A DNA stretch of 64,000 bases from CAMAVH01 sp964628235. Its GTDB lineage: Bacteria > Pseudomonadota > Alphaproteobacteria > SMXQ01. A program made the translations under genes and the position numbers. The stretch spans positions 1-64,000 of the forward strand of contig CAZVLU010000012.1 in assembly GCA_964628235.1 (NCBI GenBank). The letters are read 5' to 3'. A model generated the notes under the pieces. That model worked only from the letters and a program-made list of their open reading frames with translations, searched no databases and was not told where the DNA came from. Shown here in pieces: positions 24,074-32,482 of this stretch. Each line of letters starts with the position of its first letter. The stretch's first letter is position 1.

Positions 24074-25087
24074 ATGAAGGTTTTGAGGGCGATGTGGCTT
24101 GGACTATTTGGCGTGCTCGGCGCCGGAGCGGCCCAAGCAGACAGTTTTTACAAAGACAAGCAGGTCAAATTGGTGATCGGAACGGCGGTCGGCGGAAGTT
24201 ACGACTTCAGCGCGCGCATGGTCGGCCGCCATATCAATCGTCACATTCCCGATAAGCCGACGTTGATCGTGCAGAACATGCCGGGCGCAGGCGGCGTGAT
24301 CGCTTGTAATTATCTCTACAATGTAGCACCGCAAGACGGCACTGCGCTGGGCGCGATCGTCCAGATCAATCCGCTTAACTACATGTTCAAGGATCCTGGC
24401 GTCCGCTTCGATCCGGCCAAGTTCCACTGGATTGGCAACCCGACCTCGTCGGTTAATCTCTATGCCGTTTGGCACACGGTTCCAGTGAAGACCGTGAACG
24501 AATTCCTGAACACGCCGGTCGTCTTCGGCAGCACCACCCGGACCGGCTCCGGCGGAGCTGAGATCCTGCTGCTCAACAACATCCTAGGCACGAAGTTCCA
24601 GCTGGTCACCGGTTATAAGGGCGGATCCGAGATCGATCTCGCCATCGAGAGAGGCGAGGTGCAGGGGCGCGCGGCGCAATCGTTGGACGGCTGGAAGCTG
24701 ACCAAGCCGGACTGGGTGCGCGACGGCAAAATCAAGGTTATGATACAGATGGGATTGGCGCGCGATAAGGAGCTGCCCGATGTGCCGCTGCTCACCGAGA
24801 TTGCGCAGACCGAAGAGCAGAAGACGATTCTCGGTCTCTTCTCGTATTCCGTCGGTTTGGGACGCCCTATTATCGTTGGGCCTGACGTGCCTGCCGACCG
24901 CGTACAAATTCTGCGCGAGGCTTTCCGCAAGACCATGGCCGATCCGGAATATCTTGAGGAAGCCGAGAAGGCGAACGTCGAAGTATCCGCGATTTATGGT
25001 GAGCAGCTTCAGGAGATCGTCAGCCGCATGCTGGCCACACCTGAAGCCGCTGTAAAGAAAGCGAAGGAAGCGGTGTCGGAACCATAA
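24074..25087 (+). CDS. Bug/TctC-family solute-binding protein (1 of 5)
   Basis: A 337-residue periplasmic binding protein of the Bug family (tripartite tricarboxylate transporter type). It begins with a signal peptide cut after about AGAAQA. The Bug core is visible: KQVKLVIGTAVGGSYDFSAR, LIVQNMPGAGG and DGTALGA. AGGGGG precedes the start. These proteins bind carboxylates or aromatic acids for a TctAB membrane pair, but no TctA or TctB gene is in the window. It follows the aldehyde dehydrogenase and probably captures the substrate of that pathway. The long inverted repeat at 25095 begins just 7 bp after its stop. Confidence 0.9.
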   Translation: MKVLRAMWLGLFGVLGAGAAQADSFYKDKQVKLVIGTAVGGSYDFSARMVGRHINRHIPDKPTLIVQNMPGAGGVIACNYLYNVAPQDGTALGAIVQINPLNYMFKDPGVRFDPAKFHWIGNPTSSVNLYAVWHTVPVKTVNEFLNTPVVFGSTTRTGSGGAEILLLNNILGTKFQLVTGYKGGSEIDLAIERGEVQGRAAQSLDGWKLTKPDWVRDGKIKVMIQMGLARDKELPDVPLLTEIAQTEEQKTILGLFSYSVGLGRPIIVGPDVPADRVQILREAFRKTMADPEYLEEAEKANVEVSAIYGEQLQEIVSRMLATPEAAVKKAKEAVSEP

Positions 25088-25094
25088 TCCGCGG

Positions 25095-25151
25095 CTGCGT
25101 TAGGGATACGCGGCTGCGGATAAAAGCCGCAGCCGCGTATCCCTAACGCAG
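25095..25151. repeat. Perfect 25-bp inverted repeat (stem-loop)
   Basis: Bases 25095-25119 are the exact reverse complement of 25127-25151, around a 7-base loop (ATAAAAG). It starts 7 bp after the Bug stop and ends 62 bp before the next gene's first start codon. It would form a very stable hairpin. There is no T run, so it may be a transcript stabiliser, a Rho-assisted terminator, or an operator for the downstream DNA-binding protein. Confidence 0.85.
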
Positions 25152-25213
25152 GTGACAATAACGGCCGCGGCGTTTATCGATACTTTGTCGCAACACCTGG
25201 CCCCACCTTGCGC

Positions 25214-26533
25214 ATGCCTTCACTCACGAAAGATCAACCGGGCCAGGGGATGAAAACCGGCCGCAAGAAGAAAGCGCCGCCGGCGATGCAGGACACGCGT
25301 ACCGACTATGTCGATGCGAAAACTGCCGTCCAGATGCTGGGGATCAAGCTTCCGACTTTGTACGCTTATGTGAGCCGGGGGATGATCAGGAGCACTCAGG
25401 CTCCGGGCGACCGTCCGCATCTGTATCATAGACAGGACGTCGAAAACCTTCGCATGAACCGCCGCGGCAAAGCCGACAGGCTGACCCGCTGGGGCGCGGG
25501 CTCGACCCTGCCGACGGGCATCACGTCGGTCGGCCCTAAAGGGCCACGATATCGCGGTCGGCTTGCGACAGATATTGCGGACATGCGCCGTCCGTTCGAA
25601 GATTGCGTCGAGCTGCTGTGGACCGGCGTCCTACCTCAGCGCCCAACGCTATGGCCGGCGCCACAGATTCCAAAAGGCTTTTTGAGCTTCACAGAGACGC
25701 TGTTCGGCAATGTCATGAGGTGCAGCTCGCGCCAGATCCTCGGCCTGCTCGCAGGCGTATATGCCGCCTCTTTGGGACGCAATCCAGAAAGCAATCTTGC
25801 AACGCCGATGATCGCTGGCCATCAGCTTCTTCAGATTTTGGCGCCGATCTTTGGTCTCCTCGGCAAGAAACGGCAATATGTTCTGCCAACGCGCGATACC
25901 TCGATCGCCGTTGTCATCGCGCAGAGTGCGGATGTGGCGCCGACTGAGCAAACGATCGCGGCGTTAAACGCTTGCCTCATCTTGAGTGCCGATCATGAGA
26001 TCGCACCGTCGACTTATACGGCACGTGTCGCAGCTTCCGGAGGCGCGGATATTTTTTCTTGCGTGAATAGCGGCCTTGGCACGTTCGAGGGGCCGCTGAC
26101 GGGGCTGGGATGCGATGAACCGGAACAGCTCCTGCGCGCTGCGCCATCGCCGGCCGTTTACCTCAAGCTTTTGAAGGATCAGCTGCACCGCAAGGAATCC
26201 CCTATGGGGTTCAACCACCCGCTATATCGCGAAGGGGATCCACGCGGGCGCTACCTGCTCAAAATGGCAGCGGAGATTCCCAAATCGACATCCTCCGCCC
26301 GCAACATGCTCGCATGTGTGAACGCCGCTCACGAAGAACTAGATCTGATGCCAAGCCTGGCGGTCGGGTTGGCCGTCATGTCCTCTGCGCTAAAGCTGCC
26401 CAAAGAAGCTCCAGGCGCTCTCATGACGATCGGGCGCGTGTCAGGCTGGATAGCCCATGTATTCGAACAGCGTCTGGTAGGTGCCGTCATCCAGCCCAGA
26501 ACCAGATACATCGGGCCGGGATTGTCAGATTAA
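25214..26533 (+). CDS. Helix-turn-helix protein fused to a degenerate citrate synthase fold
   Basis: A 439-residue protein with an N-terminal excisionase/MerR-like helix-turn-helix (VDAKTAVQMLGIKLPTLYAY, about residues 35-80) joined to a citrate synthase-type domain (about 85-435). By eye against PrpC and pig citrate synthase, the binding His in ADHE (near 261), the His in GFNHPLY (near 335) and the Arg in DPR remain. However, the catalytic His of GPLHG is Thr (GPLTG, near 296) and the catalytic Asp of PNLDW is Ala (PSLAV, near 383). The last substrate Arg is Gln (IQP). So it should bind a keto acid or CoA ester but not condense them, acting as a metabolite-sensing regulator. Start codon uncertain (TTG 25208, ATG 25214 or 25250). 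Confidence 0.82.
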   Translation: MPSLTKDQPGQGMKTGRKKKAPPAMQDTRTDYVDAKTAVQMLGIKLPTLYAYVSRGMIRSTQAPGDRPHLYHRQDVENLRMNRRGKADRLTRWGAGSTLPTGITSVGPKGPRYRGRLATDIADMRRPFEDCVELLWTGVLPQRPTLWPAPQIPKGFLSFTETLFGNVMRCSSRQILGLLAGVYAASLGRNPESNLATPMIAGHQLLQILAPIFGLLGKKRQYVLPTRDTSIAVVIAQSADVAPTEQTIAALNACLILSADHEIAPSTYTARVAASGGADIFSCVNSGLGTFEGPLTGLGCDEPEQLLRAAPSPAVYLKLLKDQLHRKESPMGFNHPLYREGDPRGRYLLKMAAEIPKSTSSARNMLACVNAAHEELDLMPSLAVGLAVMSSALKLPKEAPGALMTIGRVSGWIAHVFEQRLVGAVIQPRTRYIGPGLSD

Positions 26534-26544
26534 GTGCGATGGCG

Positions 26545-27069
26545 GCGCGAAACCCATAAACGTAAAACTCACACGCTGGCGGCGGACGCAGTCATCCATC
26601 CCGCCATGGCGTTAGCCCGGAAGGAGCGAAAGGTTGATCATGAAATCAGGTGAGGCTGGACGTTGAAGAGATTGTAGATGGCGCCGTGGGTGATGACGAA
26701 GTGCTGGGCTTGGCCCTGGGATTTAAAGCGCTGCATCTTTCGCTCTCGCCGTCGTACTGAGAGATGCGAATTCTCGGCCCTATTGTTGTCCCGTAACCGA
26801 ACCGGGCGATGGCACGAGCGGCAACTCAAAGTCTCGAGCGCGGCACCGTAGGAAGGGAGGCCGTCCGTCACGATGCCAACTGGTACGTAGCCCTGTTTAC
26901 TGAGAAGTTTCCGCAGCAGTTTCAACGCTGTGCGTTTGTTGCGGCGCTTCTGAACCAGCACGTGAGACCCTCGCCTTCCTGGTCGACAGCACGCCACATG
27001 AACATCCGTCGGCCGTTGATGCGGACGACCATTTCATCAAGATGAGACAGACCCGGGGCTGACAGCACC
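26545..27069 (-). mobile_element. IS6-family relic 1, transposase frameshifted and N-truncated
   Basis: On the minus strand the DDE domain of an IS6-type transposase is spread over two frames: GLSHLDEMVVRINGRRMFMW near 27050-26975, then VLVQKRRNKRTALKLLRK to the end near 26640. All three acidic residues are still visible (LDEM, VTDG, RAENSH). The N-terminal helix-turn-helix is deleted: the terminal repeat (CTGACAGCACC at 27059-27069, GGTGCTGTCAG on the minus strand) is joined directly to mid-gene sequence. The left end is placed by similarity to the element at 53.3 kb and is approximate. Confidence 0.75.
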
Positions 27070-27162
27070 ATCGACCCGCGGGACGCCTCTCGTATCGGTG
27101 GGAAGATGCGGCGCAAGCTGCGCGAACTGCCGGTCGGAAACCCAAAAGTGCGAACGCGTCAT
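27070..27162 (-). pseudogene. IS5-type transposase, N-terminal fragment
   Basis: About 31 codons of an IS5-family transposase start (MTRSHFWVSDRQFAQLAPHL, then PTDTRGVPRVDG), cut exactly where the IS6 terminal repeat begins. The upstream sequence (AAGGGAGTTTGTC before the ATG) is the usual leader of this IS type. It shows that the IS6 element inserted into an older IS5 element, or that a deletion joined the two. Confidence 0.7.
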
Positions 27163-27342
27163 GACAAACTCCCTTCAAGGAGCTTGAATCATGCCAGAGC
27201 TGCCTTGGGAATCCCCTTTATGGGTCTGGGAGCTATGGCGGAAACTGGGTGATGACGGTTTGAGAAGGACGGCGTATCGAGGCGGGTGACGAAGCCCCAA
27301 TTGCTCGCCTGAATTTGTGTTGTTGCTGTCGGCGCTTGCATT

Positions 27343-27371
27343 TTGACAAGGAGAAAATTGGACTCTAAGAT
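27343..27371 (+). promoter_or_regulatory. Probable sigma-70 promoter of the TAXI-TRAP operon
   Basis: TTGACA (27343-27348), a 17-base spacer and TAAGAT (27366-27371), about 50 bp before the ATG at 27423. The -35 box is a perfect consensus and the spacing is ideal. AGGAGG (27414-27419) then serves as the ribosome site. Confidence 0.65.
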
Positions 27372-27422
27372 ATTTTACAAAAGACAATAAGCCACAAAGG
27401 CTCGAGTTCACAGGAGGCTAAA

Positions 27423-28457
27423 ATGGGATTTCAACGCTTTTTCGGCGCGGGCATGGCGATTCTAGCGGCGAGCGCAGTCCTTGTCGGTATTCCGCGTACC
27501 GCGCAGGCCGCTCTCGACGACAAGCAGCCGATCAAATACACCGTCACCGGAGCAACGGTGCAAGGCTATTTCAAGGTTGTCGTAGAATCGATCAACGGCA
27601 TCGTGCGTGACGTCTATCCCGGCACGGCCGCGACCTTCAAGCCTGGCTCCCCCGCCGGCGGAATACTCGAAACCGCGACGGGCAAGGCGGATTTCACCTT
27701 CACCTCGGGCGCGCCGGAAATCGCCTACGCTCTGGAAGGCAAGGCGCCGTTTCGGGAATCGCTGAAGGGCAAAGTGATGCATGTAATGACATTGCATCGT
27801 CAACTCATCGTGCATAACCTGATGACGAAAGCCTGGGCCGACGAGCACGGCATCAAGACCTTCGCCGACATCGCCGCGAAGAAGCCGCCGATGCGTCTGG
27901 CGGTCAACGATCTGGCGAACCTGCAATCGACCCTCGGCATGCATATCGCCATCTTCAACGCGCACGGTTTTCAGGAGGGCGACGTGCCGAAATGGCGCGG
28001 CAGTTTCCTGCGCGGCAATAGCGGCATCGGCCTCGACGCCTTGCGCGACGGCAAGGCCGACGTATTCATCAACGGCCGATTCCTGCCCGACTCGACGACC
28101 CTCGATGTGGCGCGCGGCCGCGACCTCCTGTGGATCGATGGCGATCCGGCCATGATGAAGAAGGCGGCCGATGCTTGGAATTACGAAACGCTCGTGATTC
28201 CGCAAAGCACCTATCCGTTCCTGACCAAGGACGTCACCACGCTCAAGTTGTGGAACACGGTCAATACCGGGCCCTCGACATCGGAAGAGACAGTCTACAA
28301 GTTCGTCAAGGCGCTTTACGAGAACCAGAAGCGCGTCCAGTCTATTCACCCCTCGTTGAGCGACTTTGACGGCGAGGAGATGGTTTGGAATCCGATGAAG
28401 TTGCCGCTGCATCCCGGGGCGGAGCGTTTCTACCGCGAGGCAGGCCTGCTGAAGTGA
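27423..28457 (+). CDS. TAXI-type TRAP transporter solute-binding protein
   Basis: A 344-residue periplasmic binding protein of the TAXI class, with an N-terminal signal peptide ending at about RTAQA. Family-like features are a Gly-rich ligand region (PGSPAGGILETATGKADFTF), a conserved hinge segment and the ending LHPGAERFYREAGLLK. It feeds the fused TRAP permease encoded 110 bp downstream; together they form a sodium-driven uptake system, often for dicarboxylates, amino acids or aromatic acids. A strong AGGAGG and a near-ideal promoter precede it. A GC-rich hairpin (28466-28495) lies in the gap to the permease and could set the binding-protein to permease ratio. Confidence 0.88.
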   Translation: MGFQRFFGAGMAILAASAVLVGIPRTAQAALDDKQPIKYTVTGATVQGYFKVVVESINGIVRDVYPGTAATFKPGSPAGGILETATGKADFTFTSGAPEIAYALEGKAPFRESLKGKVMHVMTLHRQLIVHNLMTKAWADEHGIKTFADIAAKKPPMRLAVNDLANLQSTLGMHIAIFNAHGFQEGDVPKWRGSFLRGNSGIGLDALRDGKADVFINGRFLPDSTTLDVARGRDLLWIDGDPAMMKKAADAWNYETLVIPQSTYPFLTKDVTTLKLWNTVNTGPSTSEETVYKFVKALYENQKRVQSIHPSLSDFDGEEMVWNPMKLPLHPGAERFYREAGLLK

Positions 28458-28567
28458 CGCGTCACGCGGGGCGGCTTTTGAGATGGCCGTCCCGCCGCAA
28501 AATCTACGTCACGGCGTCCGTTTGTGCCTTGCCGCCTTTTTAACCAGAGCGAACGGCAGATTCCGCG

Positions 28568-30526
28568 ATGACCGATATCTCCAAGGCGCCGACGCGCTTC
28601 GATTTGCCGAAGCGCGTCTTCGTAATCACCGGCGAAAGCAATCGCGTCTCGCCGTCTGGCGCGACAGGCTGGCTGATCGCCGGCATGGCGGTGGCCGTCA
28701 GCTTGTTCATCGGCTGGAGCTCGATCTTCGGTACGATGACCCAGCATCACCAGATTTCGGCAGCCTTGGCTCTACTGATGCCGATCTGCTATCTCACGAC
28801 GACGCGCTCCAAGTATGTCGAGCGCTTGACCTGGGTCGATTATCTGTTAGCGGTCGTTTCCTGCGCCGTCTGCCTCTGGTATGTCTTCAACGAAGAGCGC
28901 TTCCAGAACTGGATGCGCGGCTTTTCGGTCGTGACCGAACTGGATATCGCCCTCGGCCTTCTGTTCGTCGCGCTAATTTTTGAAATCTGCCGGCGCGCTG
29001 CGGGTTGGGGGCTAACTTCGATCATGATCGTTCTGCTGGTCTATACGGCGTTCGGCCATTTGCTGACCGGCAGCTTCTATCACGATCCTATCAGCCTCGA
29101 ATATTTCACCGACATGCAGACGGTGAGCGTCGATGGCGTTTTCGGATCCGCCCTCTACGTCGCCGCTAGTTACGCTTTCATGTTCGTGCTGTTCGGCGGA
29201 TTCTACCATTTGGCCGGCGGCGGCCGATTTTTCTTTGATCTGGCTGCCGCCGTCACTGGCCGTATGATCGGCGGGCCAAGCAAGGCCTGCGTGGTCTCCA
29301 GCGGCCTTTACGGCTCGATTTCCGGCAGCCCGGTGGCCGACGTGGCCACGACCGGCCCCATCAACATTCCGATCATGCGCAGCGTCGGCATTTCCGCTGC
29401 GCGCGCCGGCGCCATCGAGGCAGCGGCTTCGAGCGGCGGCGCCATGTTGCCGCCGGTGATGGGCGCTGTCGCCTTCATGATGGCCGACTTCACCGGGATT
29501 CCCTATCACGAGATCGCCAAATCATCGCTGATCGCCGCATTGCTCTATTATCTCGGCGTTTTCGTTCTCGTGCATTTCGACGCGCAACGCTTCGATATCG
29601 GCCGTGTGCCCGAGAACAAGATCGTCGGCCTGTTTGAGGCGATGCGGCGCGGCTGGCTGAGCCTAATCCCCATCGTCGTGCTGATTGTGCTGCTGGTTGA
29701 AGGCTATTCGCCGGCCTATGTCGCGGCCGGGGCAACGGCGTCGGTGGTTCTCGCTAGCTGGCTGTCGCGGCCCGACGCCATCGGCCCCAAGCGCTTAGTC
29801 GAGGGTTGCGTCGATACTTGTCATCGCATGGTGCCGCTGATCGCCGCCGTCGCCGCCGCGGGCGTCATCATCGGCTGCATCGAGCTGACCGGCCTGTCGG
29901 GCAAGTTCACCGTCTTGCTGTTCGGCCTGTCGGGCGGCGAACTGGTGCCGTCGCTGATCATCGCGGCGATCATTCTCATCCTGCTCGGCATGGGCATGCC
30001 GACGACCGGCGTCTATATCATGGGCATCGCGCTGATCGCGCCGGTCTTCCTCATCAATTTTGAATTGCCGCTGCTCAGCGTGCACATGTTCATCCTCTAT
30101 ATCTCCTGCATGTCGGCAATCACGCCGCCGGTGGCGGTGGCCTGCTTCACGGCGGGCTCCATCGCCGGCGCCAATCCATTTAAGATCGCGCCCTATGCCT
30201 GCAAGCTGGCGGTCGGCGGGTTTGTCCTGCCGTTCTTCTTCATCTTCAATCCGGCCATCTTGATGCAAGGAACCCTCGTCGAGATTTTGTCCGATACGCT
30301 TCTCGCCGCAATGCTGGTCGTGATCGCCTCAATCGCGCTGCACGGCTGGGTGATGAAAAAGCGCGTGCCGGCTTGGTTGCGTCTGGTTTTCGCCGGCCTG
30401 GCGGTAGGCATCATCCATCCGGAACCTTGGATCGAATATGCTTGCGGCTTGCTGGCCCTAGGGATTTACACGGTGCTTTATCTGCAAGCGCGCGACTTGC
30501 AACCGTCAGCCCCCTCGGCCGAATAG
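28568..30526 (+). CDS. TRAP transporter permease, fused small and large membrane subunits
   Basis: A 652-residue polytopic membrane protein in which the small (DctQ-like, about residues 35-170) and large (DctM-like, about 180-630) TRAP subunits are fused, the usual form for TAXI systems. DctM signatures are seen: SGLYGSISGSPVADVATTG, EAAASSGGAMLPPVMGAVAF and GMGMPTTGVYIMG. It has roughly 16 or more hydrophobic segments and no broken region. It works with the TAXI binding protein upstream. The following TauD-SDR-TauD genes probably metabolise what it imports. Confidence 0.92.
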   Translation: MTDISKAPTRFDLPKRVFVITGESNRVSPSGATGWLIAGMAVAVSLFIGWSSIFGTMTQHHQISAALALLMPICYLTTTRSKYVERLTWVDYLLAVVSCAVCLWYVFNEERFQNWMRGFSVVTELDIALGLLFVALIFEICRRAAGWGLTSIMIVLLVYTAFGHLLTGSFYHDPISLEYFTDMQTVSVDGVFGSALYVAASYAFMFVLFGGFYHLAGGGRFFFDLAAAVTGRMIGGPSKACVVSSGLYGSISGSPVADVATTGPINIPIMRSVGISAARAGAIEAAASSGGAMLPPVMGAVAFMMADFTGIPYHEIAKSSLIAALLYYLGVFVLVHFDAQRFDIGRVPENKIVGLFEAMRRGWLSLIPIVVLIVLLVEGYSPAYVAAGATASVVLASWLSRPDAIGPKRLVEGCVDTCHRMVPLIAAVAAAGVIIGCIELTGLSGKFTVLLFGLSGGELVPSLIIAAIILILLGMGMPTTGVYIMGIALIAPVFLINFELPLLSVHMFILYISCMSAITPPVAVACFTAGSIAGANPFKIAPYACKLAVGGFVLPFFFIFNPAILMQGTLVEILSDTLLAAMLVVIASIALHGWVMKKRVPAWLRLVFAGLAVGIIHPEPWIEYACGLLALGIYTVLYLQARDLQPSAPSAE

Positions 30527-30617
30527 GCCGACGCTATTTTTTCATTGAGCGCGGCGGCTAACGTCAAGTAAAATAAGAACATTCGTATTCTAAGGATTTG
30601 GGAGGCCAGGCATAGCC

Positions 30618-31454
30618 ATGACCGTAACCTTCAATCTCGCCGTCCGTCCGCTGTCGCCGGCGCTCGGCGCGGAAATCTCAGGCGTCGATCTGAGCCAGCC
30701 TTTGAGCGACGCCGCCTTCAATGCGATCCACGACGTCTGGCTCAAGCATCAGGTCATTCTCTTTCGCGACCAGACGCTCGACGAGGAGCGGCAGATCGCC
30801 TTCGCGCGGCGCTTCGGCGATTTGCAGGAAGTCCGCACCACCAAGGGTCTTTATAAAAATCCTTACGTGCTGATGGTCACCAACGTGGTGATCGACGGCA
30901 AAAAGGGCGCGCTGCCGGACGGCGAGATGCAGTTCCATTCCGACCAATGCTATTACGAGAACCCGGCGATGGCGACGATGCTGTTCGGGATCGAAGTGCC
31001 GCCGGCGGGCGGCGACACGCTGTTTTCCAGCGCTACCGCGGCTTACGACTCTTTGCCCGATGCGACGAAGAGACGGCTGGAAGGCCTGCGGGCGCTCAAC
31101 GTTTACGACTACGGCAACGCCTCGACGATCAAGAGCGACAGGATCGACGAGAACGCGCCGAAGTTCGTTCACCCAGTCGTGCGCACCCACCCGGAAACCG
31201 GGCGCAAGGGCGTCTACGTCAATCGCTTGATGACAAATCACATCCTCGGCCTTGAGCGCGCGGAAAGCGACGCCTTGCTTGAGGAGCTCTTTTTGCAGAT
31301 CGAAAAGCCCGAGTTCATCTACGGCCATAAATGGCGTGTCGGCGACCTGGTCATGTGGGATAATCGCTGCGCGCTACATGCGCGGACGGACTTCGATCCC
31401 GGTACGCGCCGCATGATGCGCCGCGTCACCGTTAAGGGCGATAGGCCCTATTAA
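30618..31454 (+). CDS. TauD/TfdA-family Fe(II)/2-oxoglutarate dioxygenase (1 of 3)
   Basis: A 278-residue dioxygenase of the TauD/TfdA family. The iron site is HSDQ (HxD, near residue 113) plus the distal His in NRCALHARTDF near residue 255, followed by the 2-oxoglutarate-binding Arg (RRMMRRVTVKG). The usual N-terminal motif PALGAEISGVDLSQPL is intact. Such enzymes use 2-oxoglutarate and O2 to hydroxylate substrates and so release sulfite, phenols or carboxylates; TfdA starts 2,4-D breakdown. It follows the TRAP permease by 91 bp. The substrate may be an aryloxy acid, sulfonate or similar compound, but this is not determined. Confidence 0.9.
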   Translation: MTVTFNLAVRPLSPALGAEISGVDLSQPLSDAAFNAIHDVWLKHQVILFRDQTLDEERQIAFARRFGDLQEVRTTKGLYKNPYVLMVTNVVIDGKKGALPDGEMQFHSDQCYYENPAMATMLFGIEVPPAGGDTLFSSATAAYDSLPDATKRRLEGLRALNVYDYGNASTIKSDRIDENAPKFVHPVVRTHPETGRKGVYVNRLMTNHILGLERAESDALLEELFLQIEKPEFIYGHKWRVGDLVMWDNRCALHARTDFDPGTRRMMRRVTVKGDRPY

Positions 31455-31505
31455 TTCTGCACTAAATGCGAGAACAAACATAAGAACGAAGATGCGGACC
31501 GTCCT

Positions 31506-31529
31506 GATTGACACAATCGCTTGTCAATC
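31506..31529. promoter_or_regulatory. Candidate operator, 8-bp inverted repeat
   Basis: GATTGACA (31506-31513) and TGTCAATC (31522-31529) are perfect arms with an 8-base spacer. The repeat lies in the 224-bp gap between the first TauD gene and the SDR gene, so it could be a regulator site for the SDR-TauD pair. Nothing else is recognised in the gap. Confidence 0.4.
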
Positions 31530-31678
31530 ACCGTCAACTACTGGGGCCTCGTGCGCGATGGGCAGTTTGCTTTTGAATGGCCTGCCGTGAAGGACCTAGG
31601 TAGGTGTGTCTGAGCTATTGAAGACAAATCCAACGCCACTCGAAGCAGATATAATATTTAAAATTAGGCTGAGAATTT

Positions 31679-32467
31679 ATGACTGATATTTCACCCACCC
31701 ATCCAAGCCTTGATCTGACCGACCGCGTTATCATCGTCACCGGCGGTGCCAAGGGTATTGGCAAGATCTATTCCCAGCGTCTTGCCGCCGCTGGCGCGCG
31801 TGTGGTAGTCGCCGACATCGACAAGGGCCCGAACGACGAGTTGACGCAAGCCATCGTTAAGGCTGGCGGTGCTGCCATCTCGCAGCCGACTGATGTCGCC
31901 AATCCAGAGTCGACCCAGAGCATGGCCAAAGCAGCCATCGCCAAATGGGGCCGCATTGACGGCCTGGTCAACAATGCCTCATTGATGAGCGTGCTCGGTC
32001 GCAAGCCATGGTACGAGATACCGGTCGACGAGTGGGACCGCGTGATGGCTGTCAATTTGCGCGGAATTTTTCTCTGTTGTCTCGCGGTCTACCCGCAGAT
32101 GAGGCAGCAAGGCGGCGGCAAAATCGTCAATATCGCGTCGAGCCGCGTTTGGGAAGGCACGCCTAACCGCCTGCATTACACCACGTCGAAAGCCGGCGTC
32201 GTCGGTCTTACCCGCGCTCTAGCGCGCGAAGTCGGACCGGACAATATTGCCGTCAACGCTATCTCGCCGGGCTTCACTCAGAGCGAGACCCAGATGGCTA
32301 CCTCGTCGAATGCCCATGTGGCAAACCGTTCTATGGTTAACAAGGCGTTCGATCGCGTGCAGGTGCCTGACGATCTGGTCGGCGCCTTGATGTTCCTGTT
32401 ATCGGACGCGAGTAACTATATGACTGGCCAGACGATGAATATCGACGGTGGCCATATGATGCATTGA
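31679..32467 (+). CDS. Short-chain dehydrogenase/reductase (SDR)
   Basis: A 262-residue classical SDR. The cofactor motif is TGGAKGIGK near residue 24, with NNAS near 98. The catalytic Ser is in IVNIASSRVWEG, with Tyr and Lys in YTTSKAG (YxxxK, near 165-170). The C-terminus (SDASNYMTGQTMNIDGGHMM) is typical. Asp in VVADIDKG suggests a preference for NAD. It lies between two TauD-type genes and only 15 bp before the second, so it probably oxidises an alcohol produced by, or supplied to, those dioxygenases. Confidence 0.93.
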   Translation: MTDISPTHPSLDLTDRVIIVTGGAKGIGKIYSQRLAAAGARVVVADIDKGPNDELTQAIVKAGGAAISQPTDVANPESTQSMAKAAIAKWGRIDGLVNNASLMSVLGRKPWYEIPVDEWDRVMAVNLRGIFLCCLAVYPQMRQQGGGKIVNIASSRVWEGTPNRLHYTTSKAGVVGLTRALAREVGPDNIAVNAISPGFTQSETQMATSSNAHVANRSMVNKAFDRVQVPDDLVGALMFLLSDASNYMTGQTMNIDGGHMMH

Positions 32468-32482
32468 GCGGAATTAGTGGTT

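Noticed and set aside
27971..28457. Terminator in the hairpin at 28466-28495 after the TAXI gene
   Set aside because: The stem has a mismatch and no T run, and the permease must be co-expressed with the binding protein; kept only as a possible stabilising hairpin in the TAXI entry.
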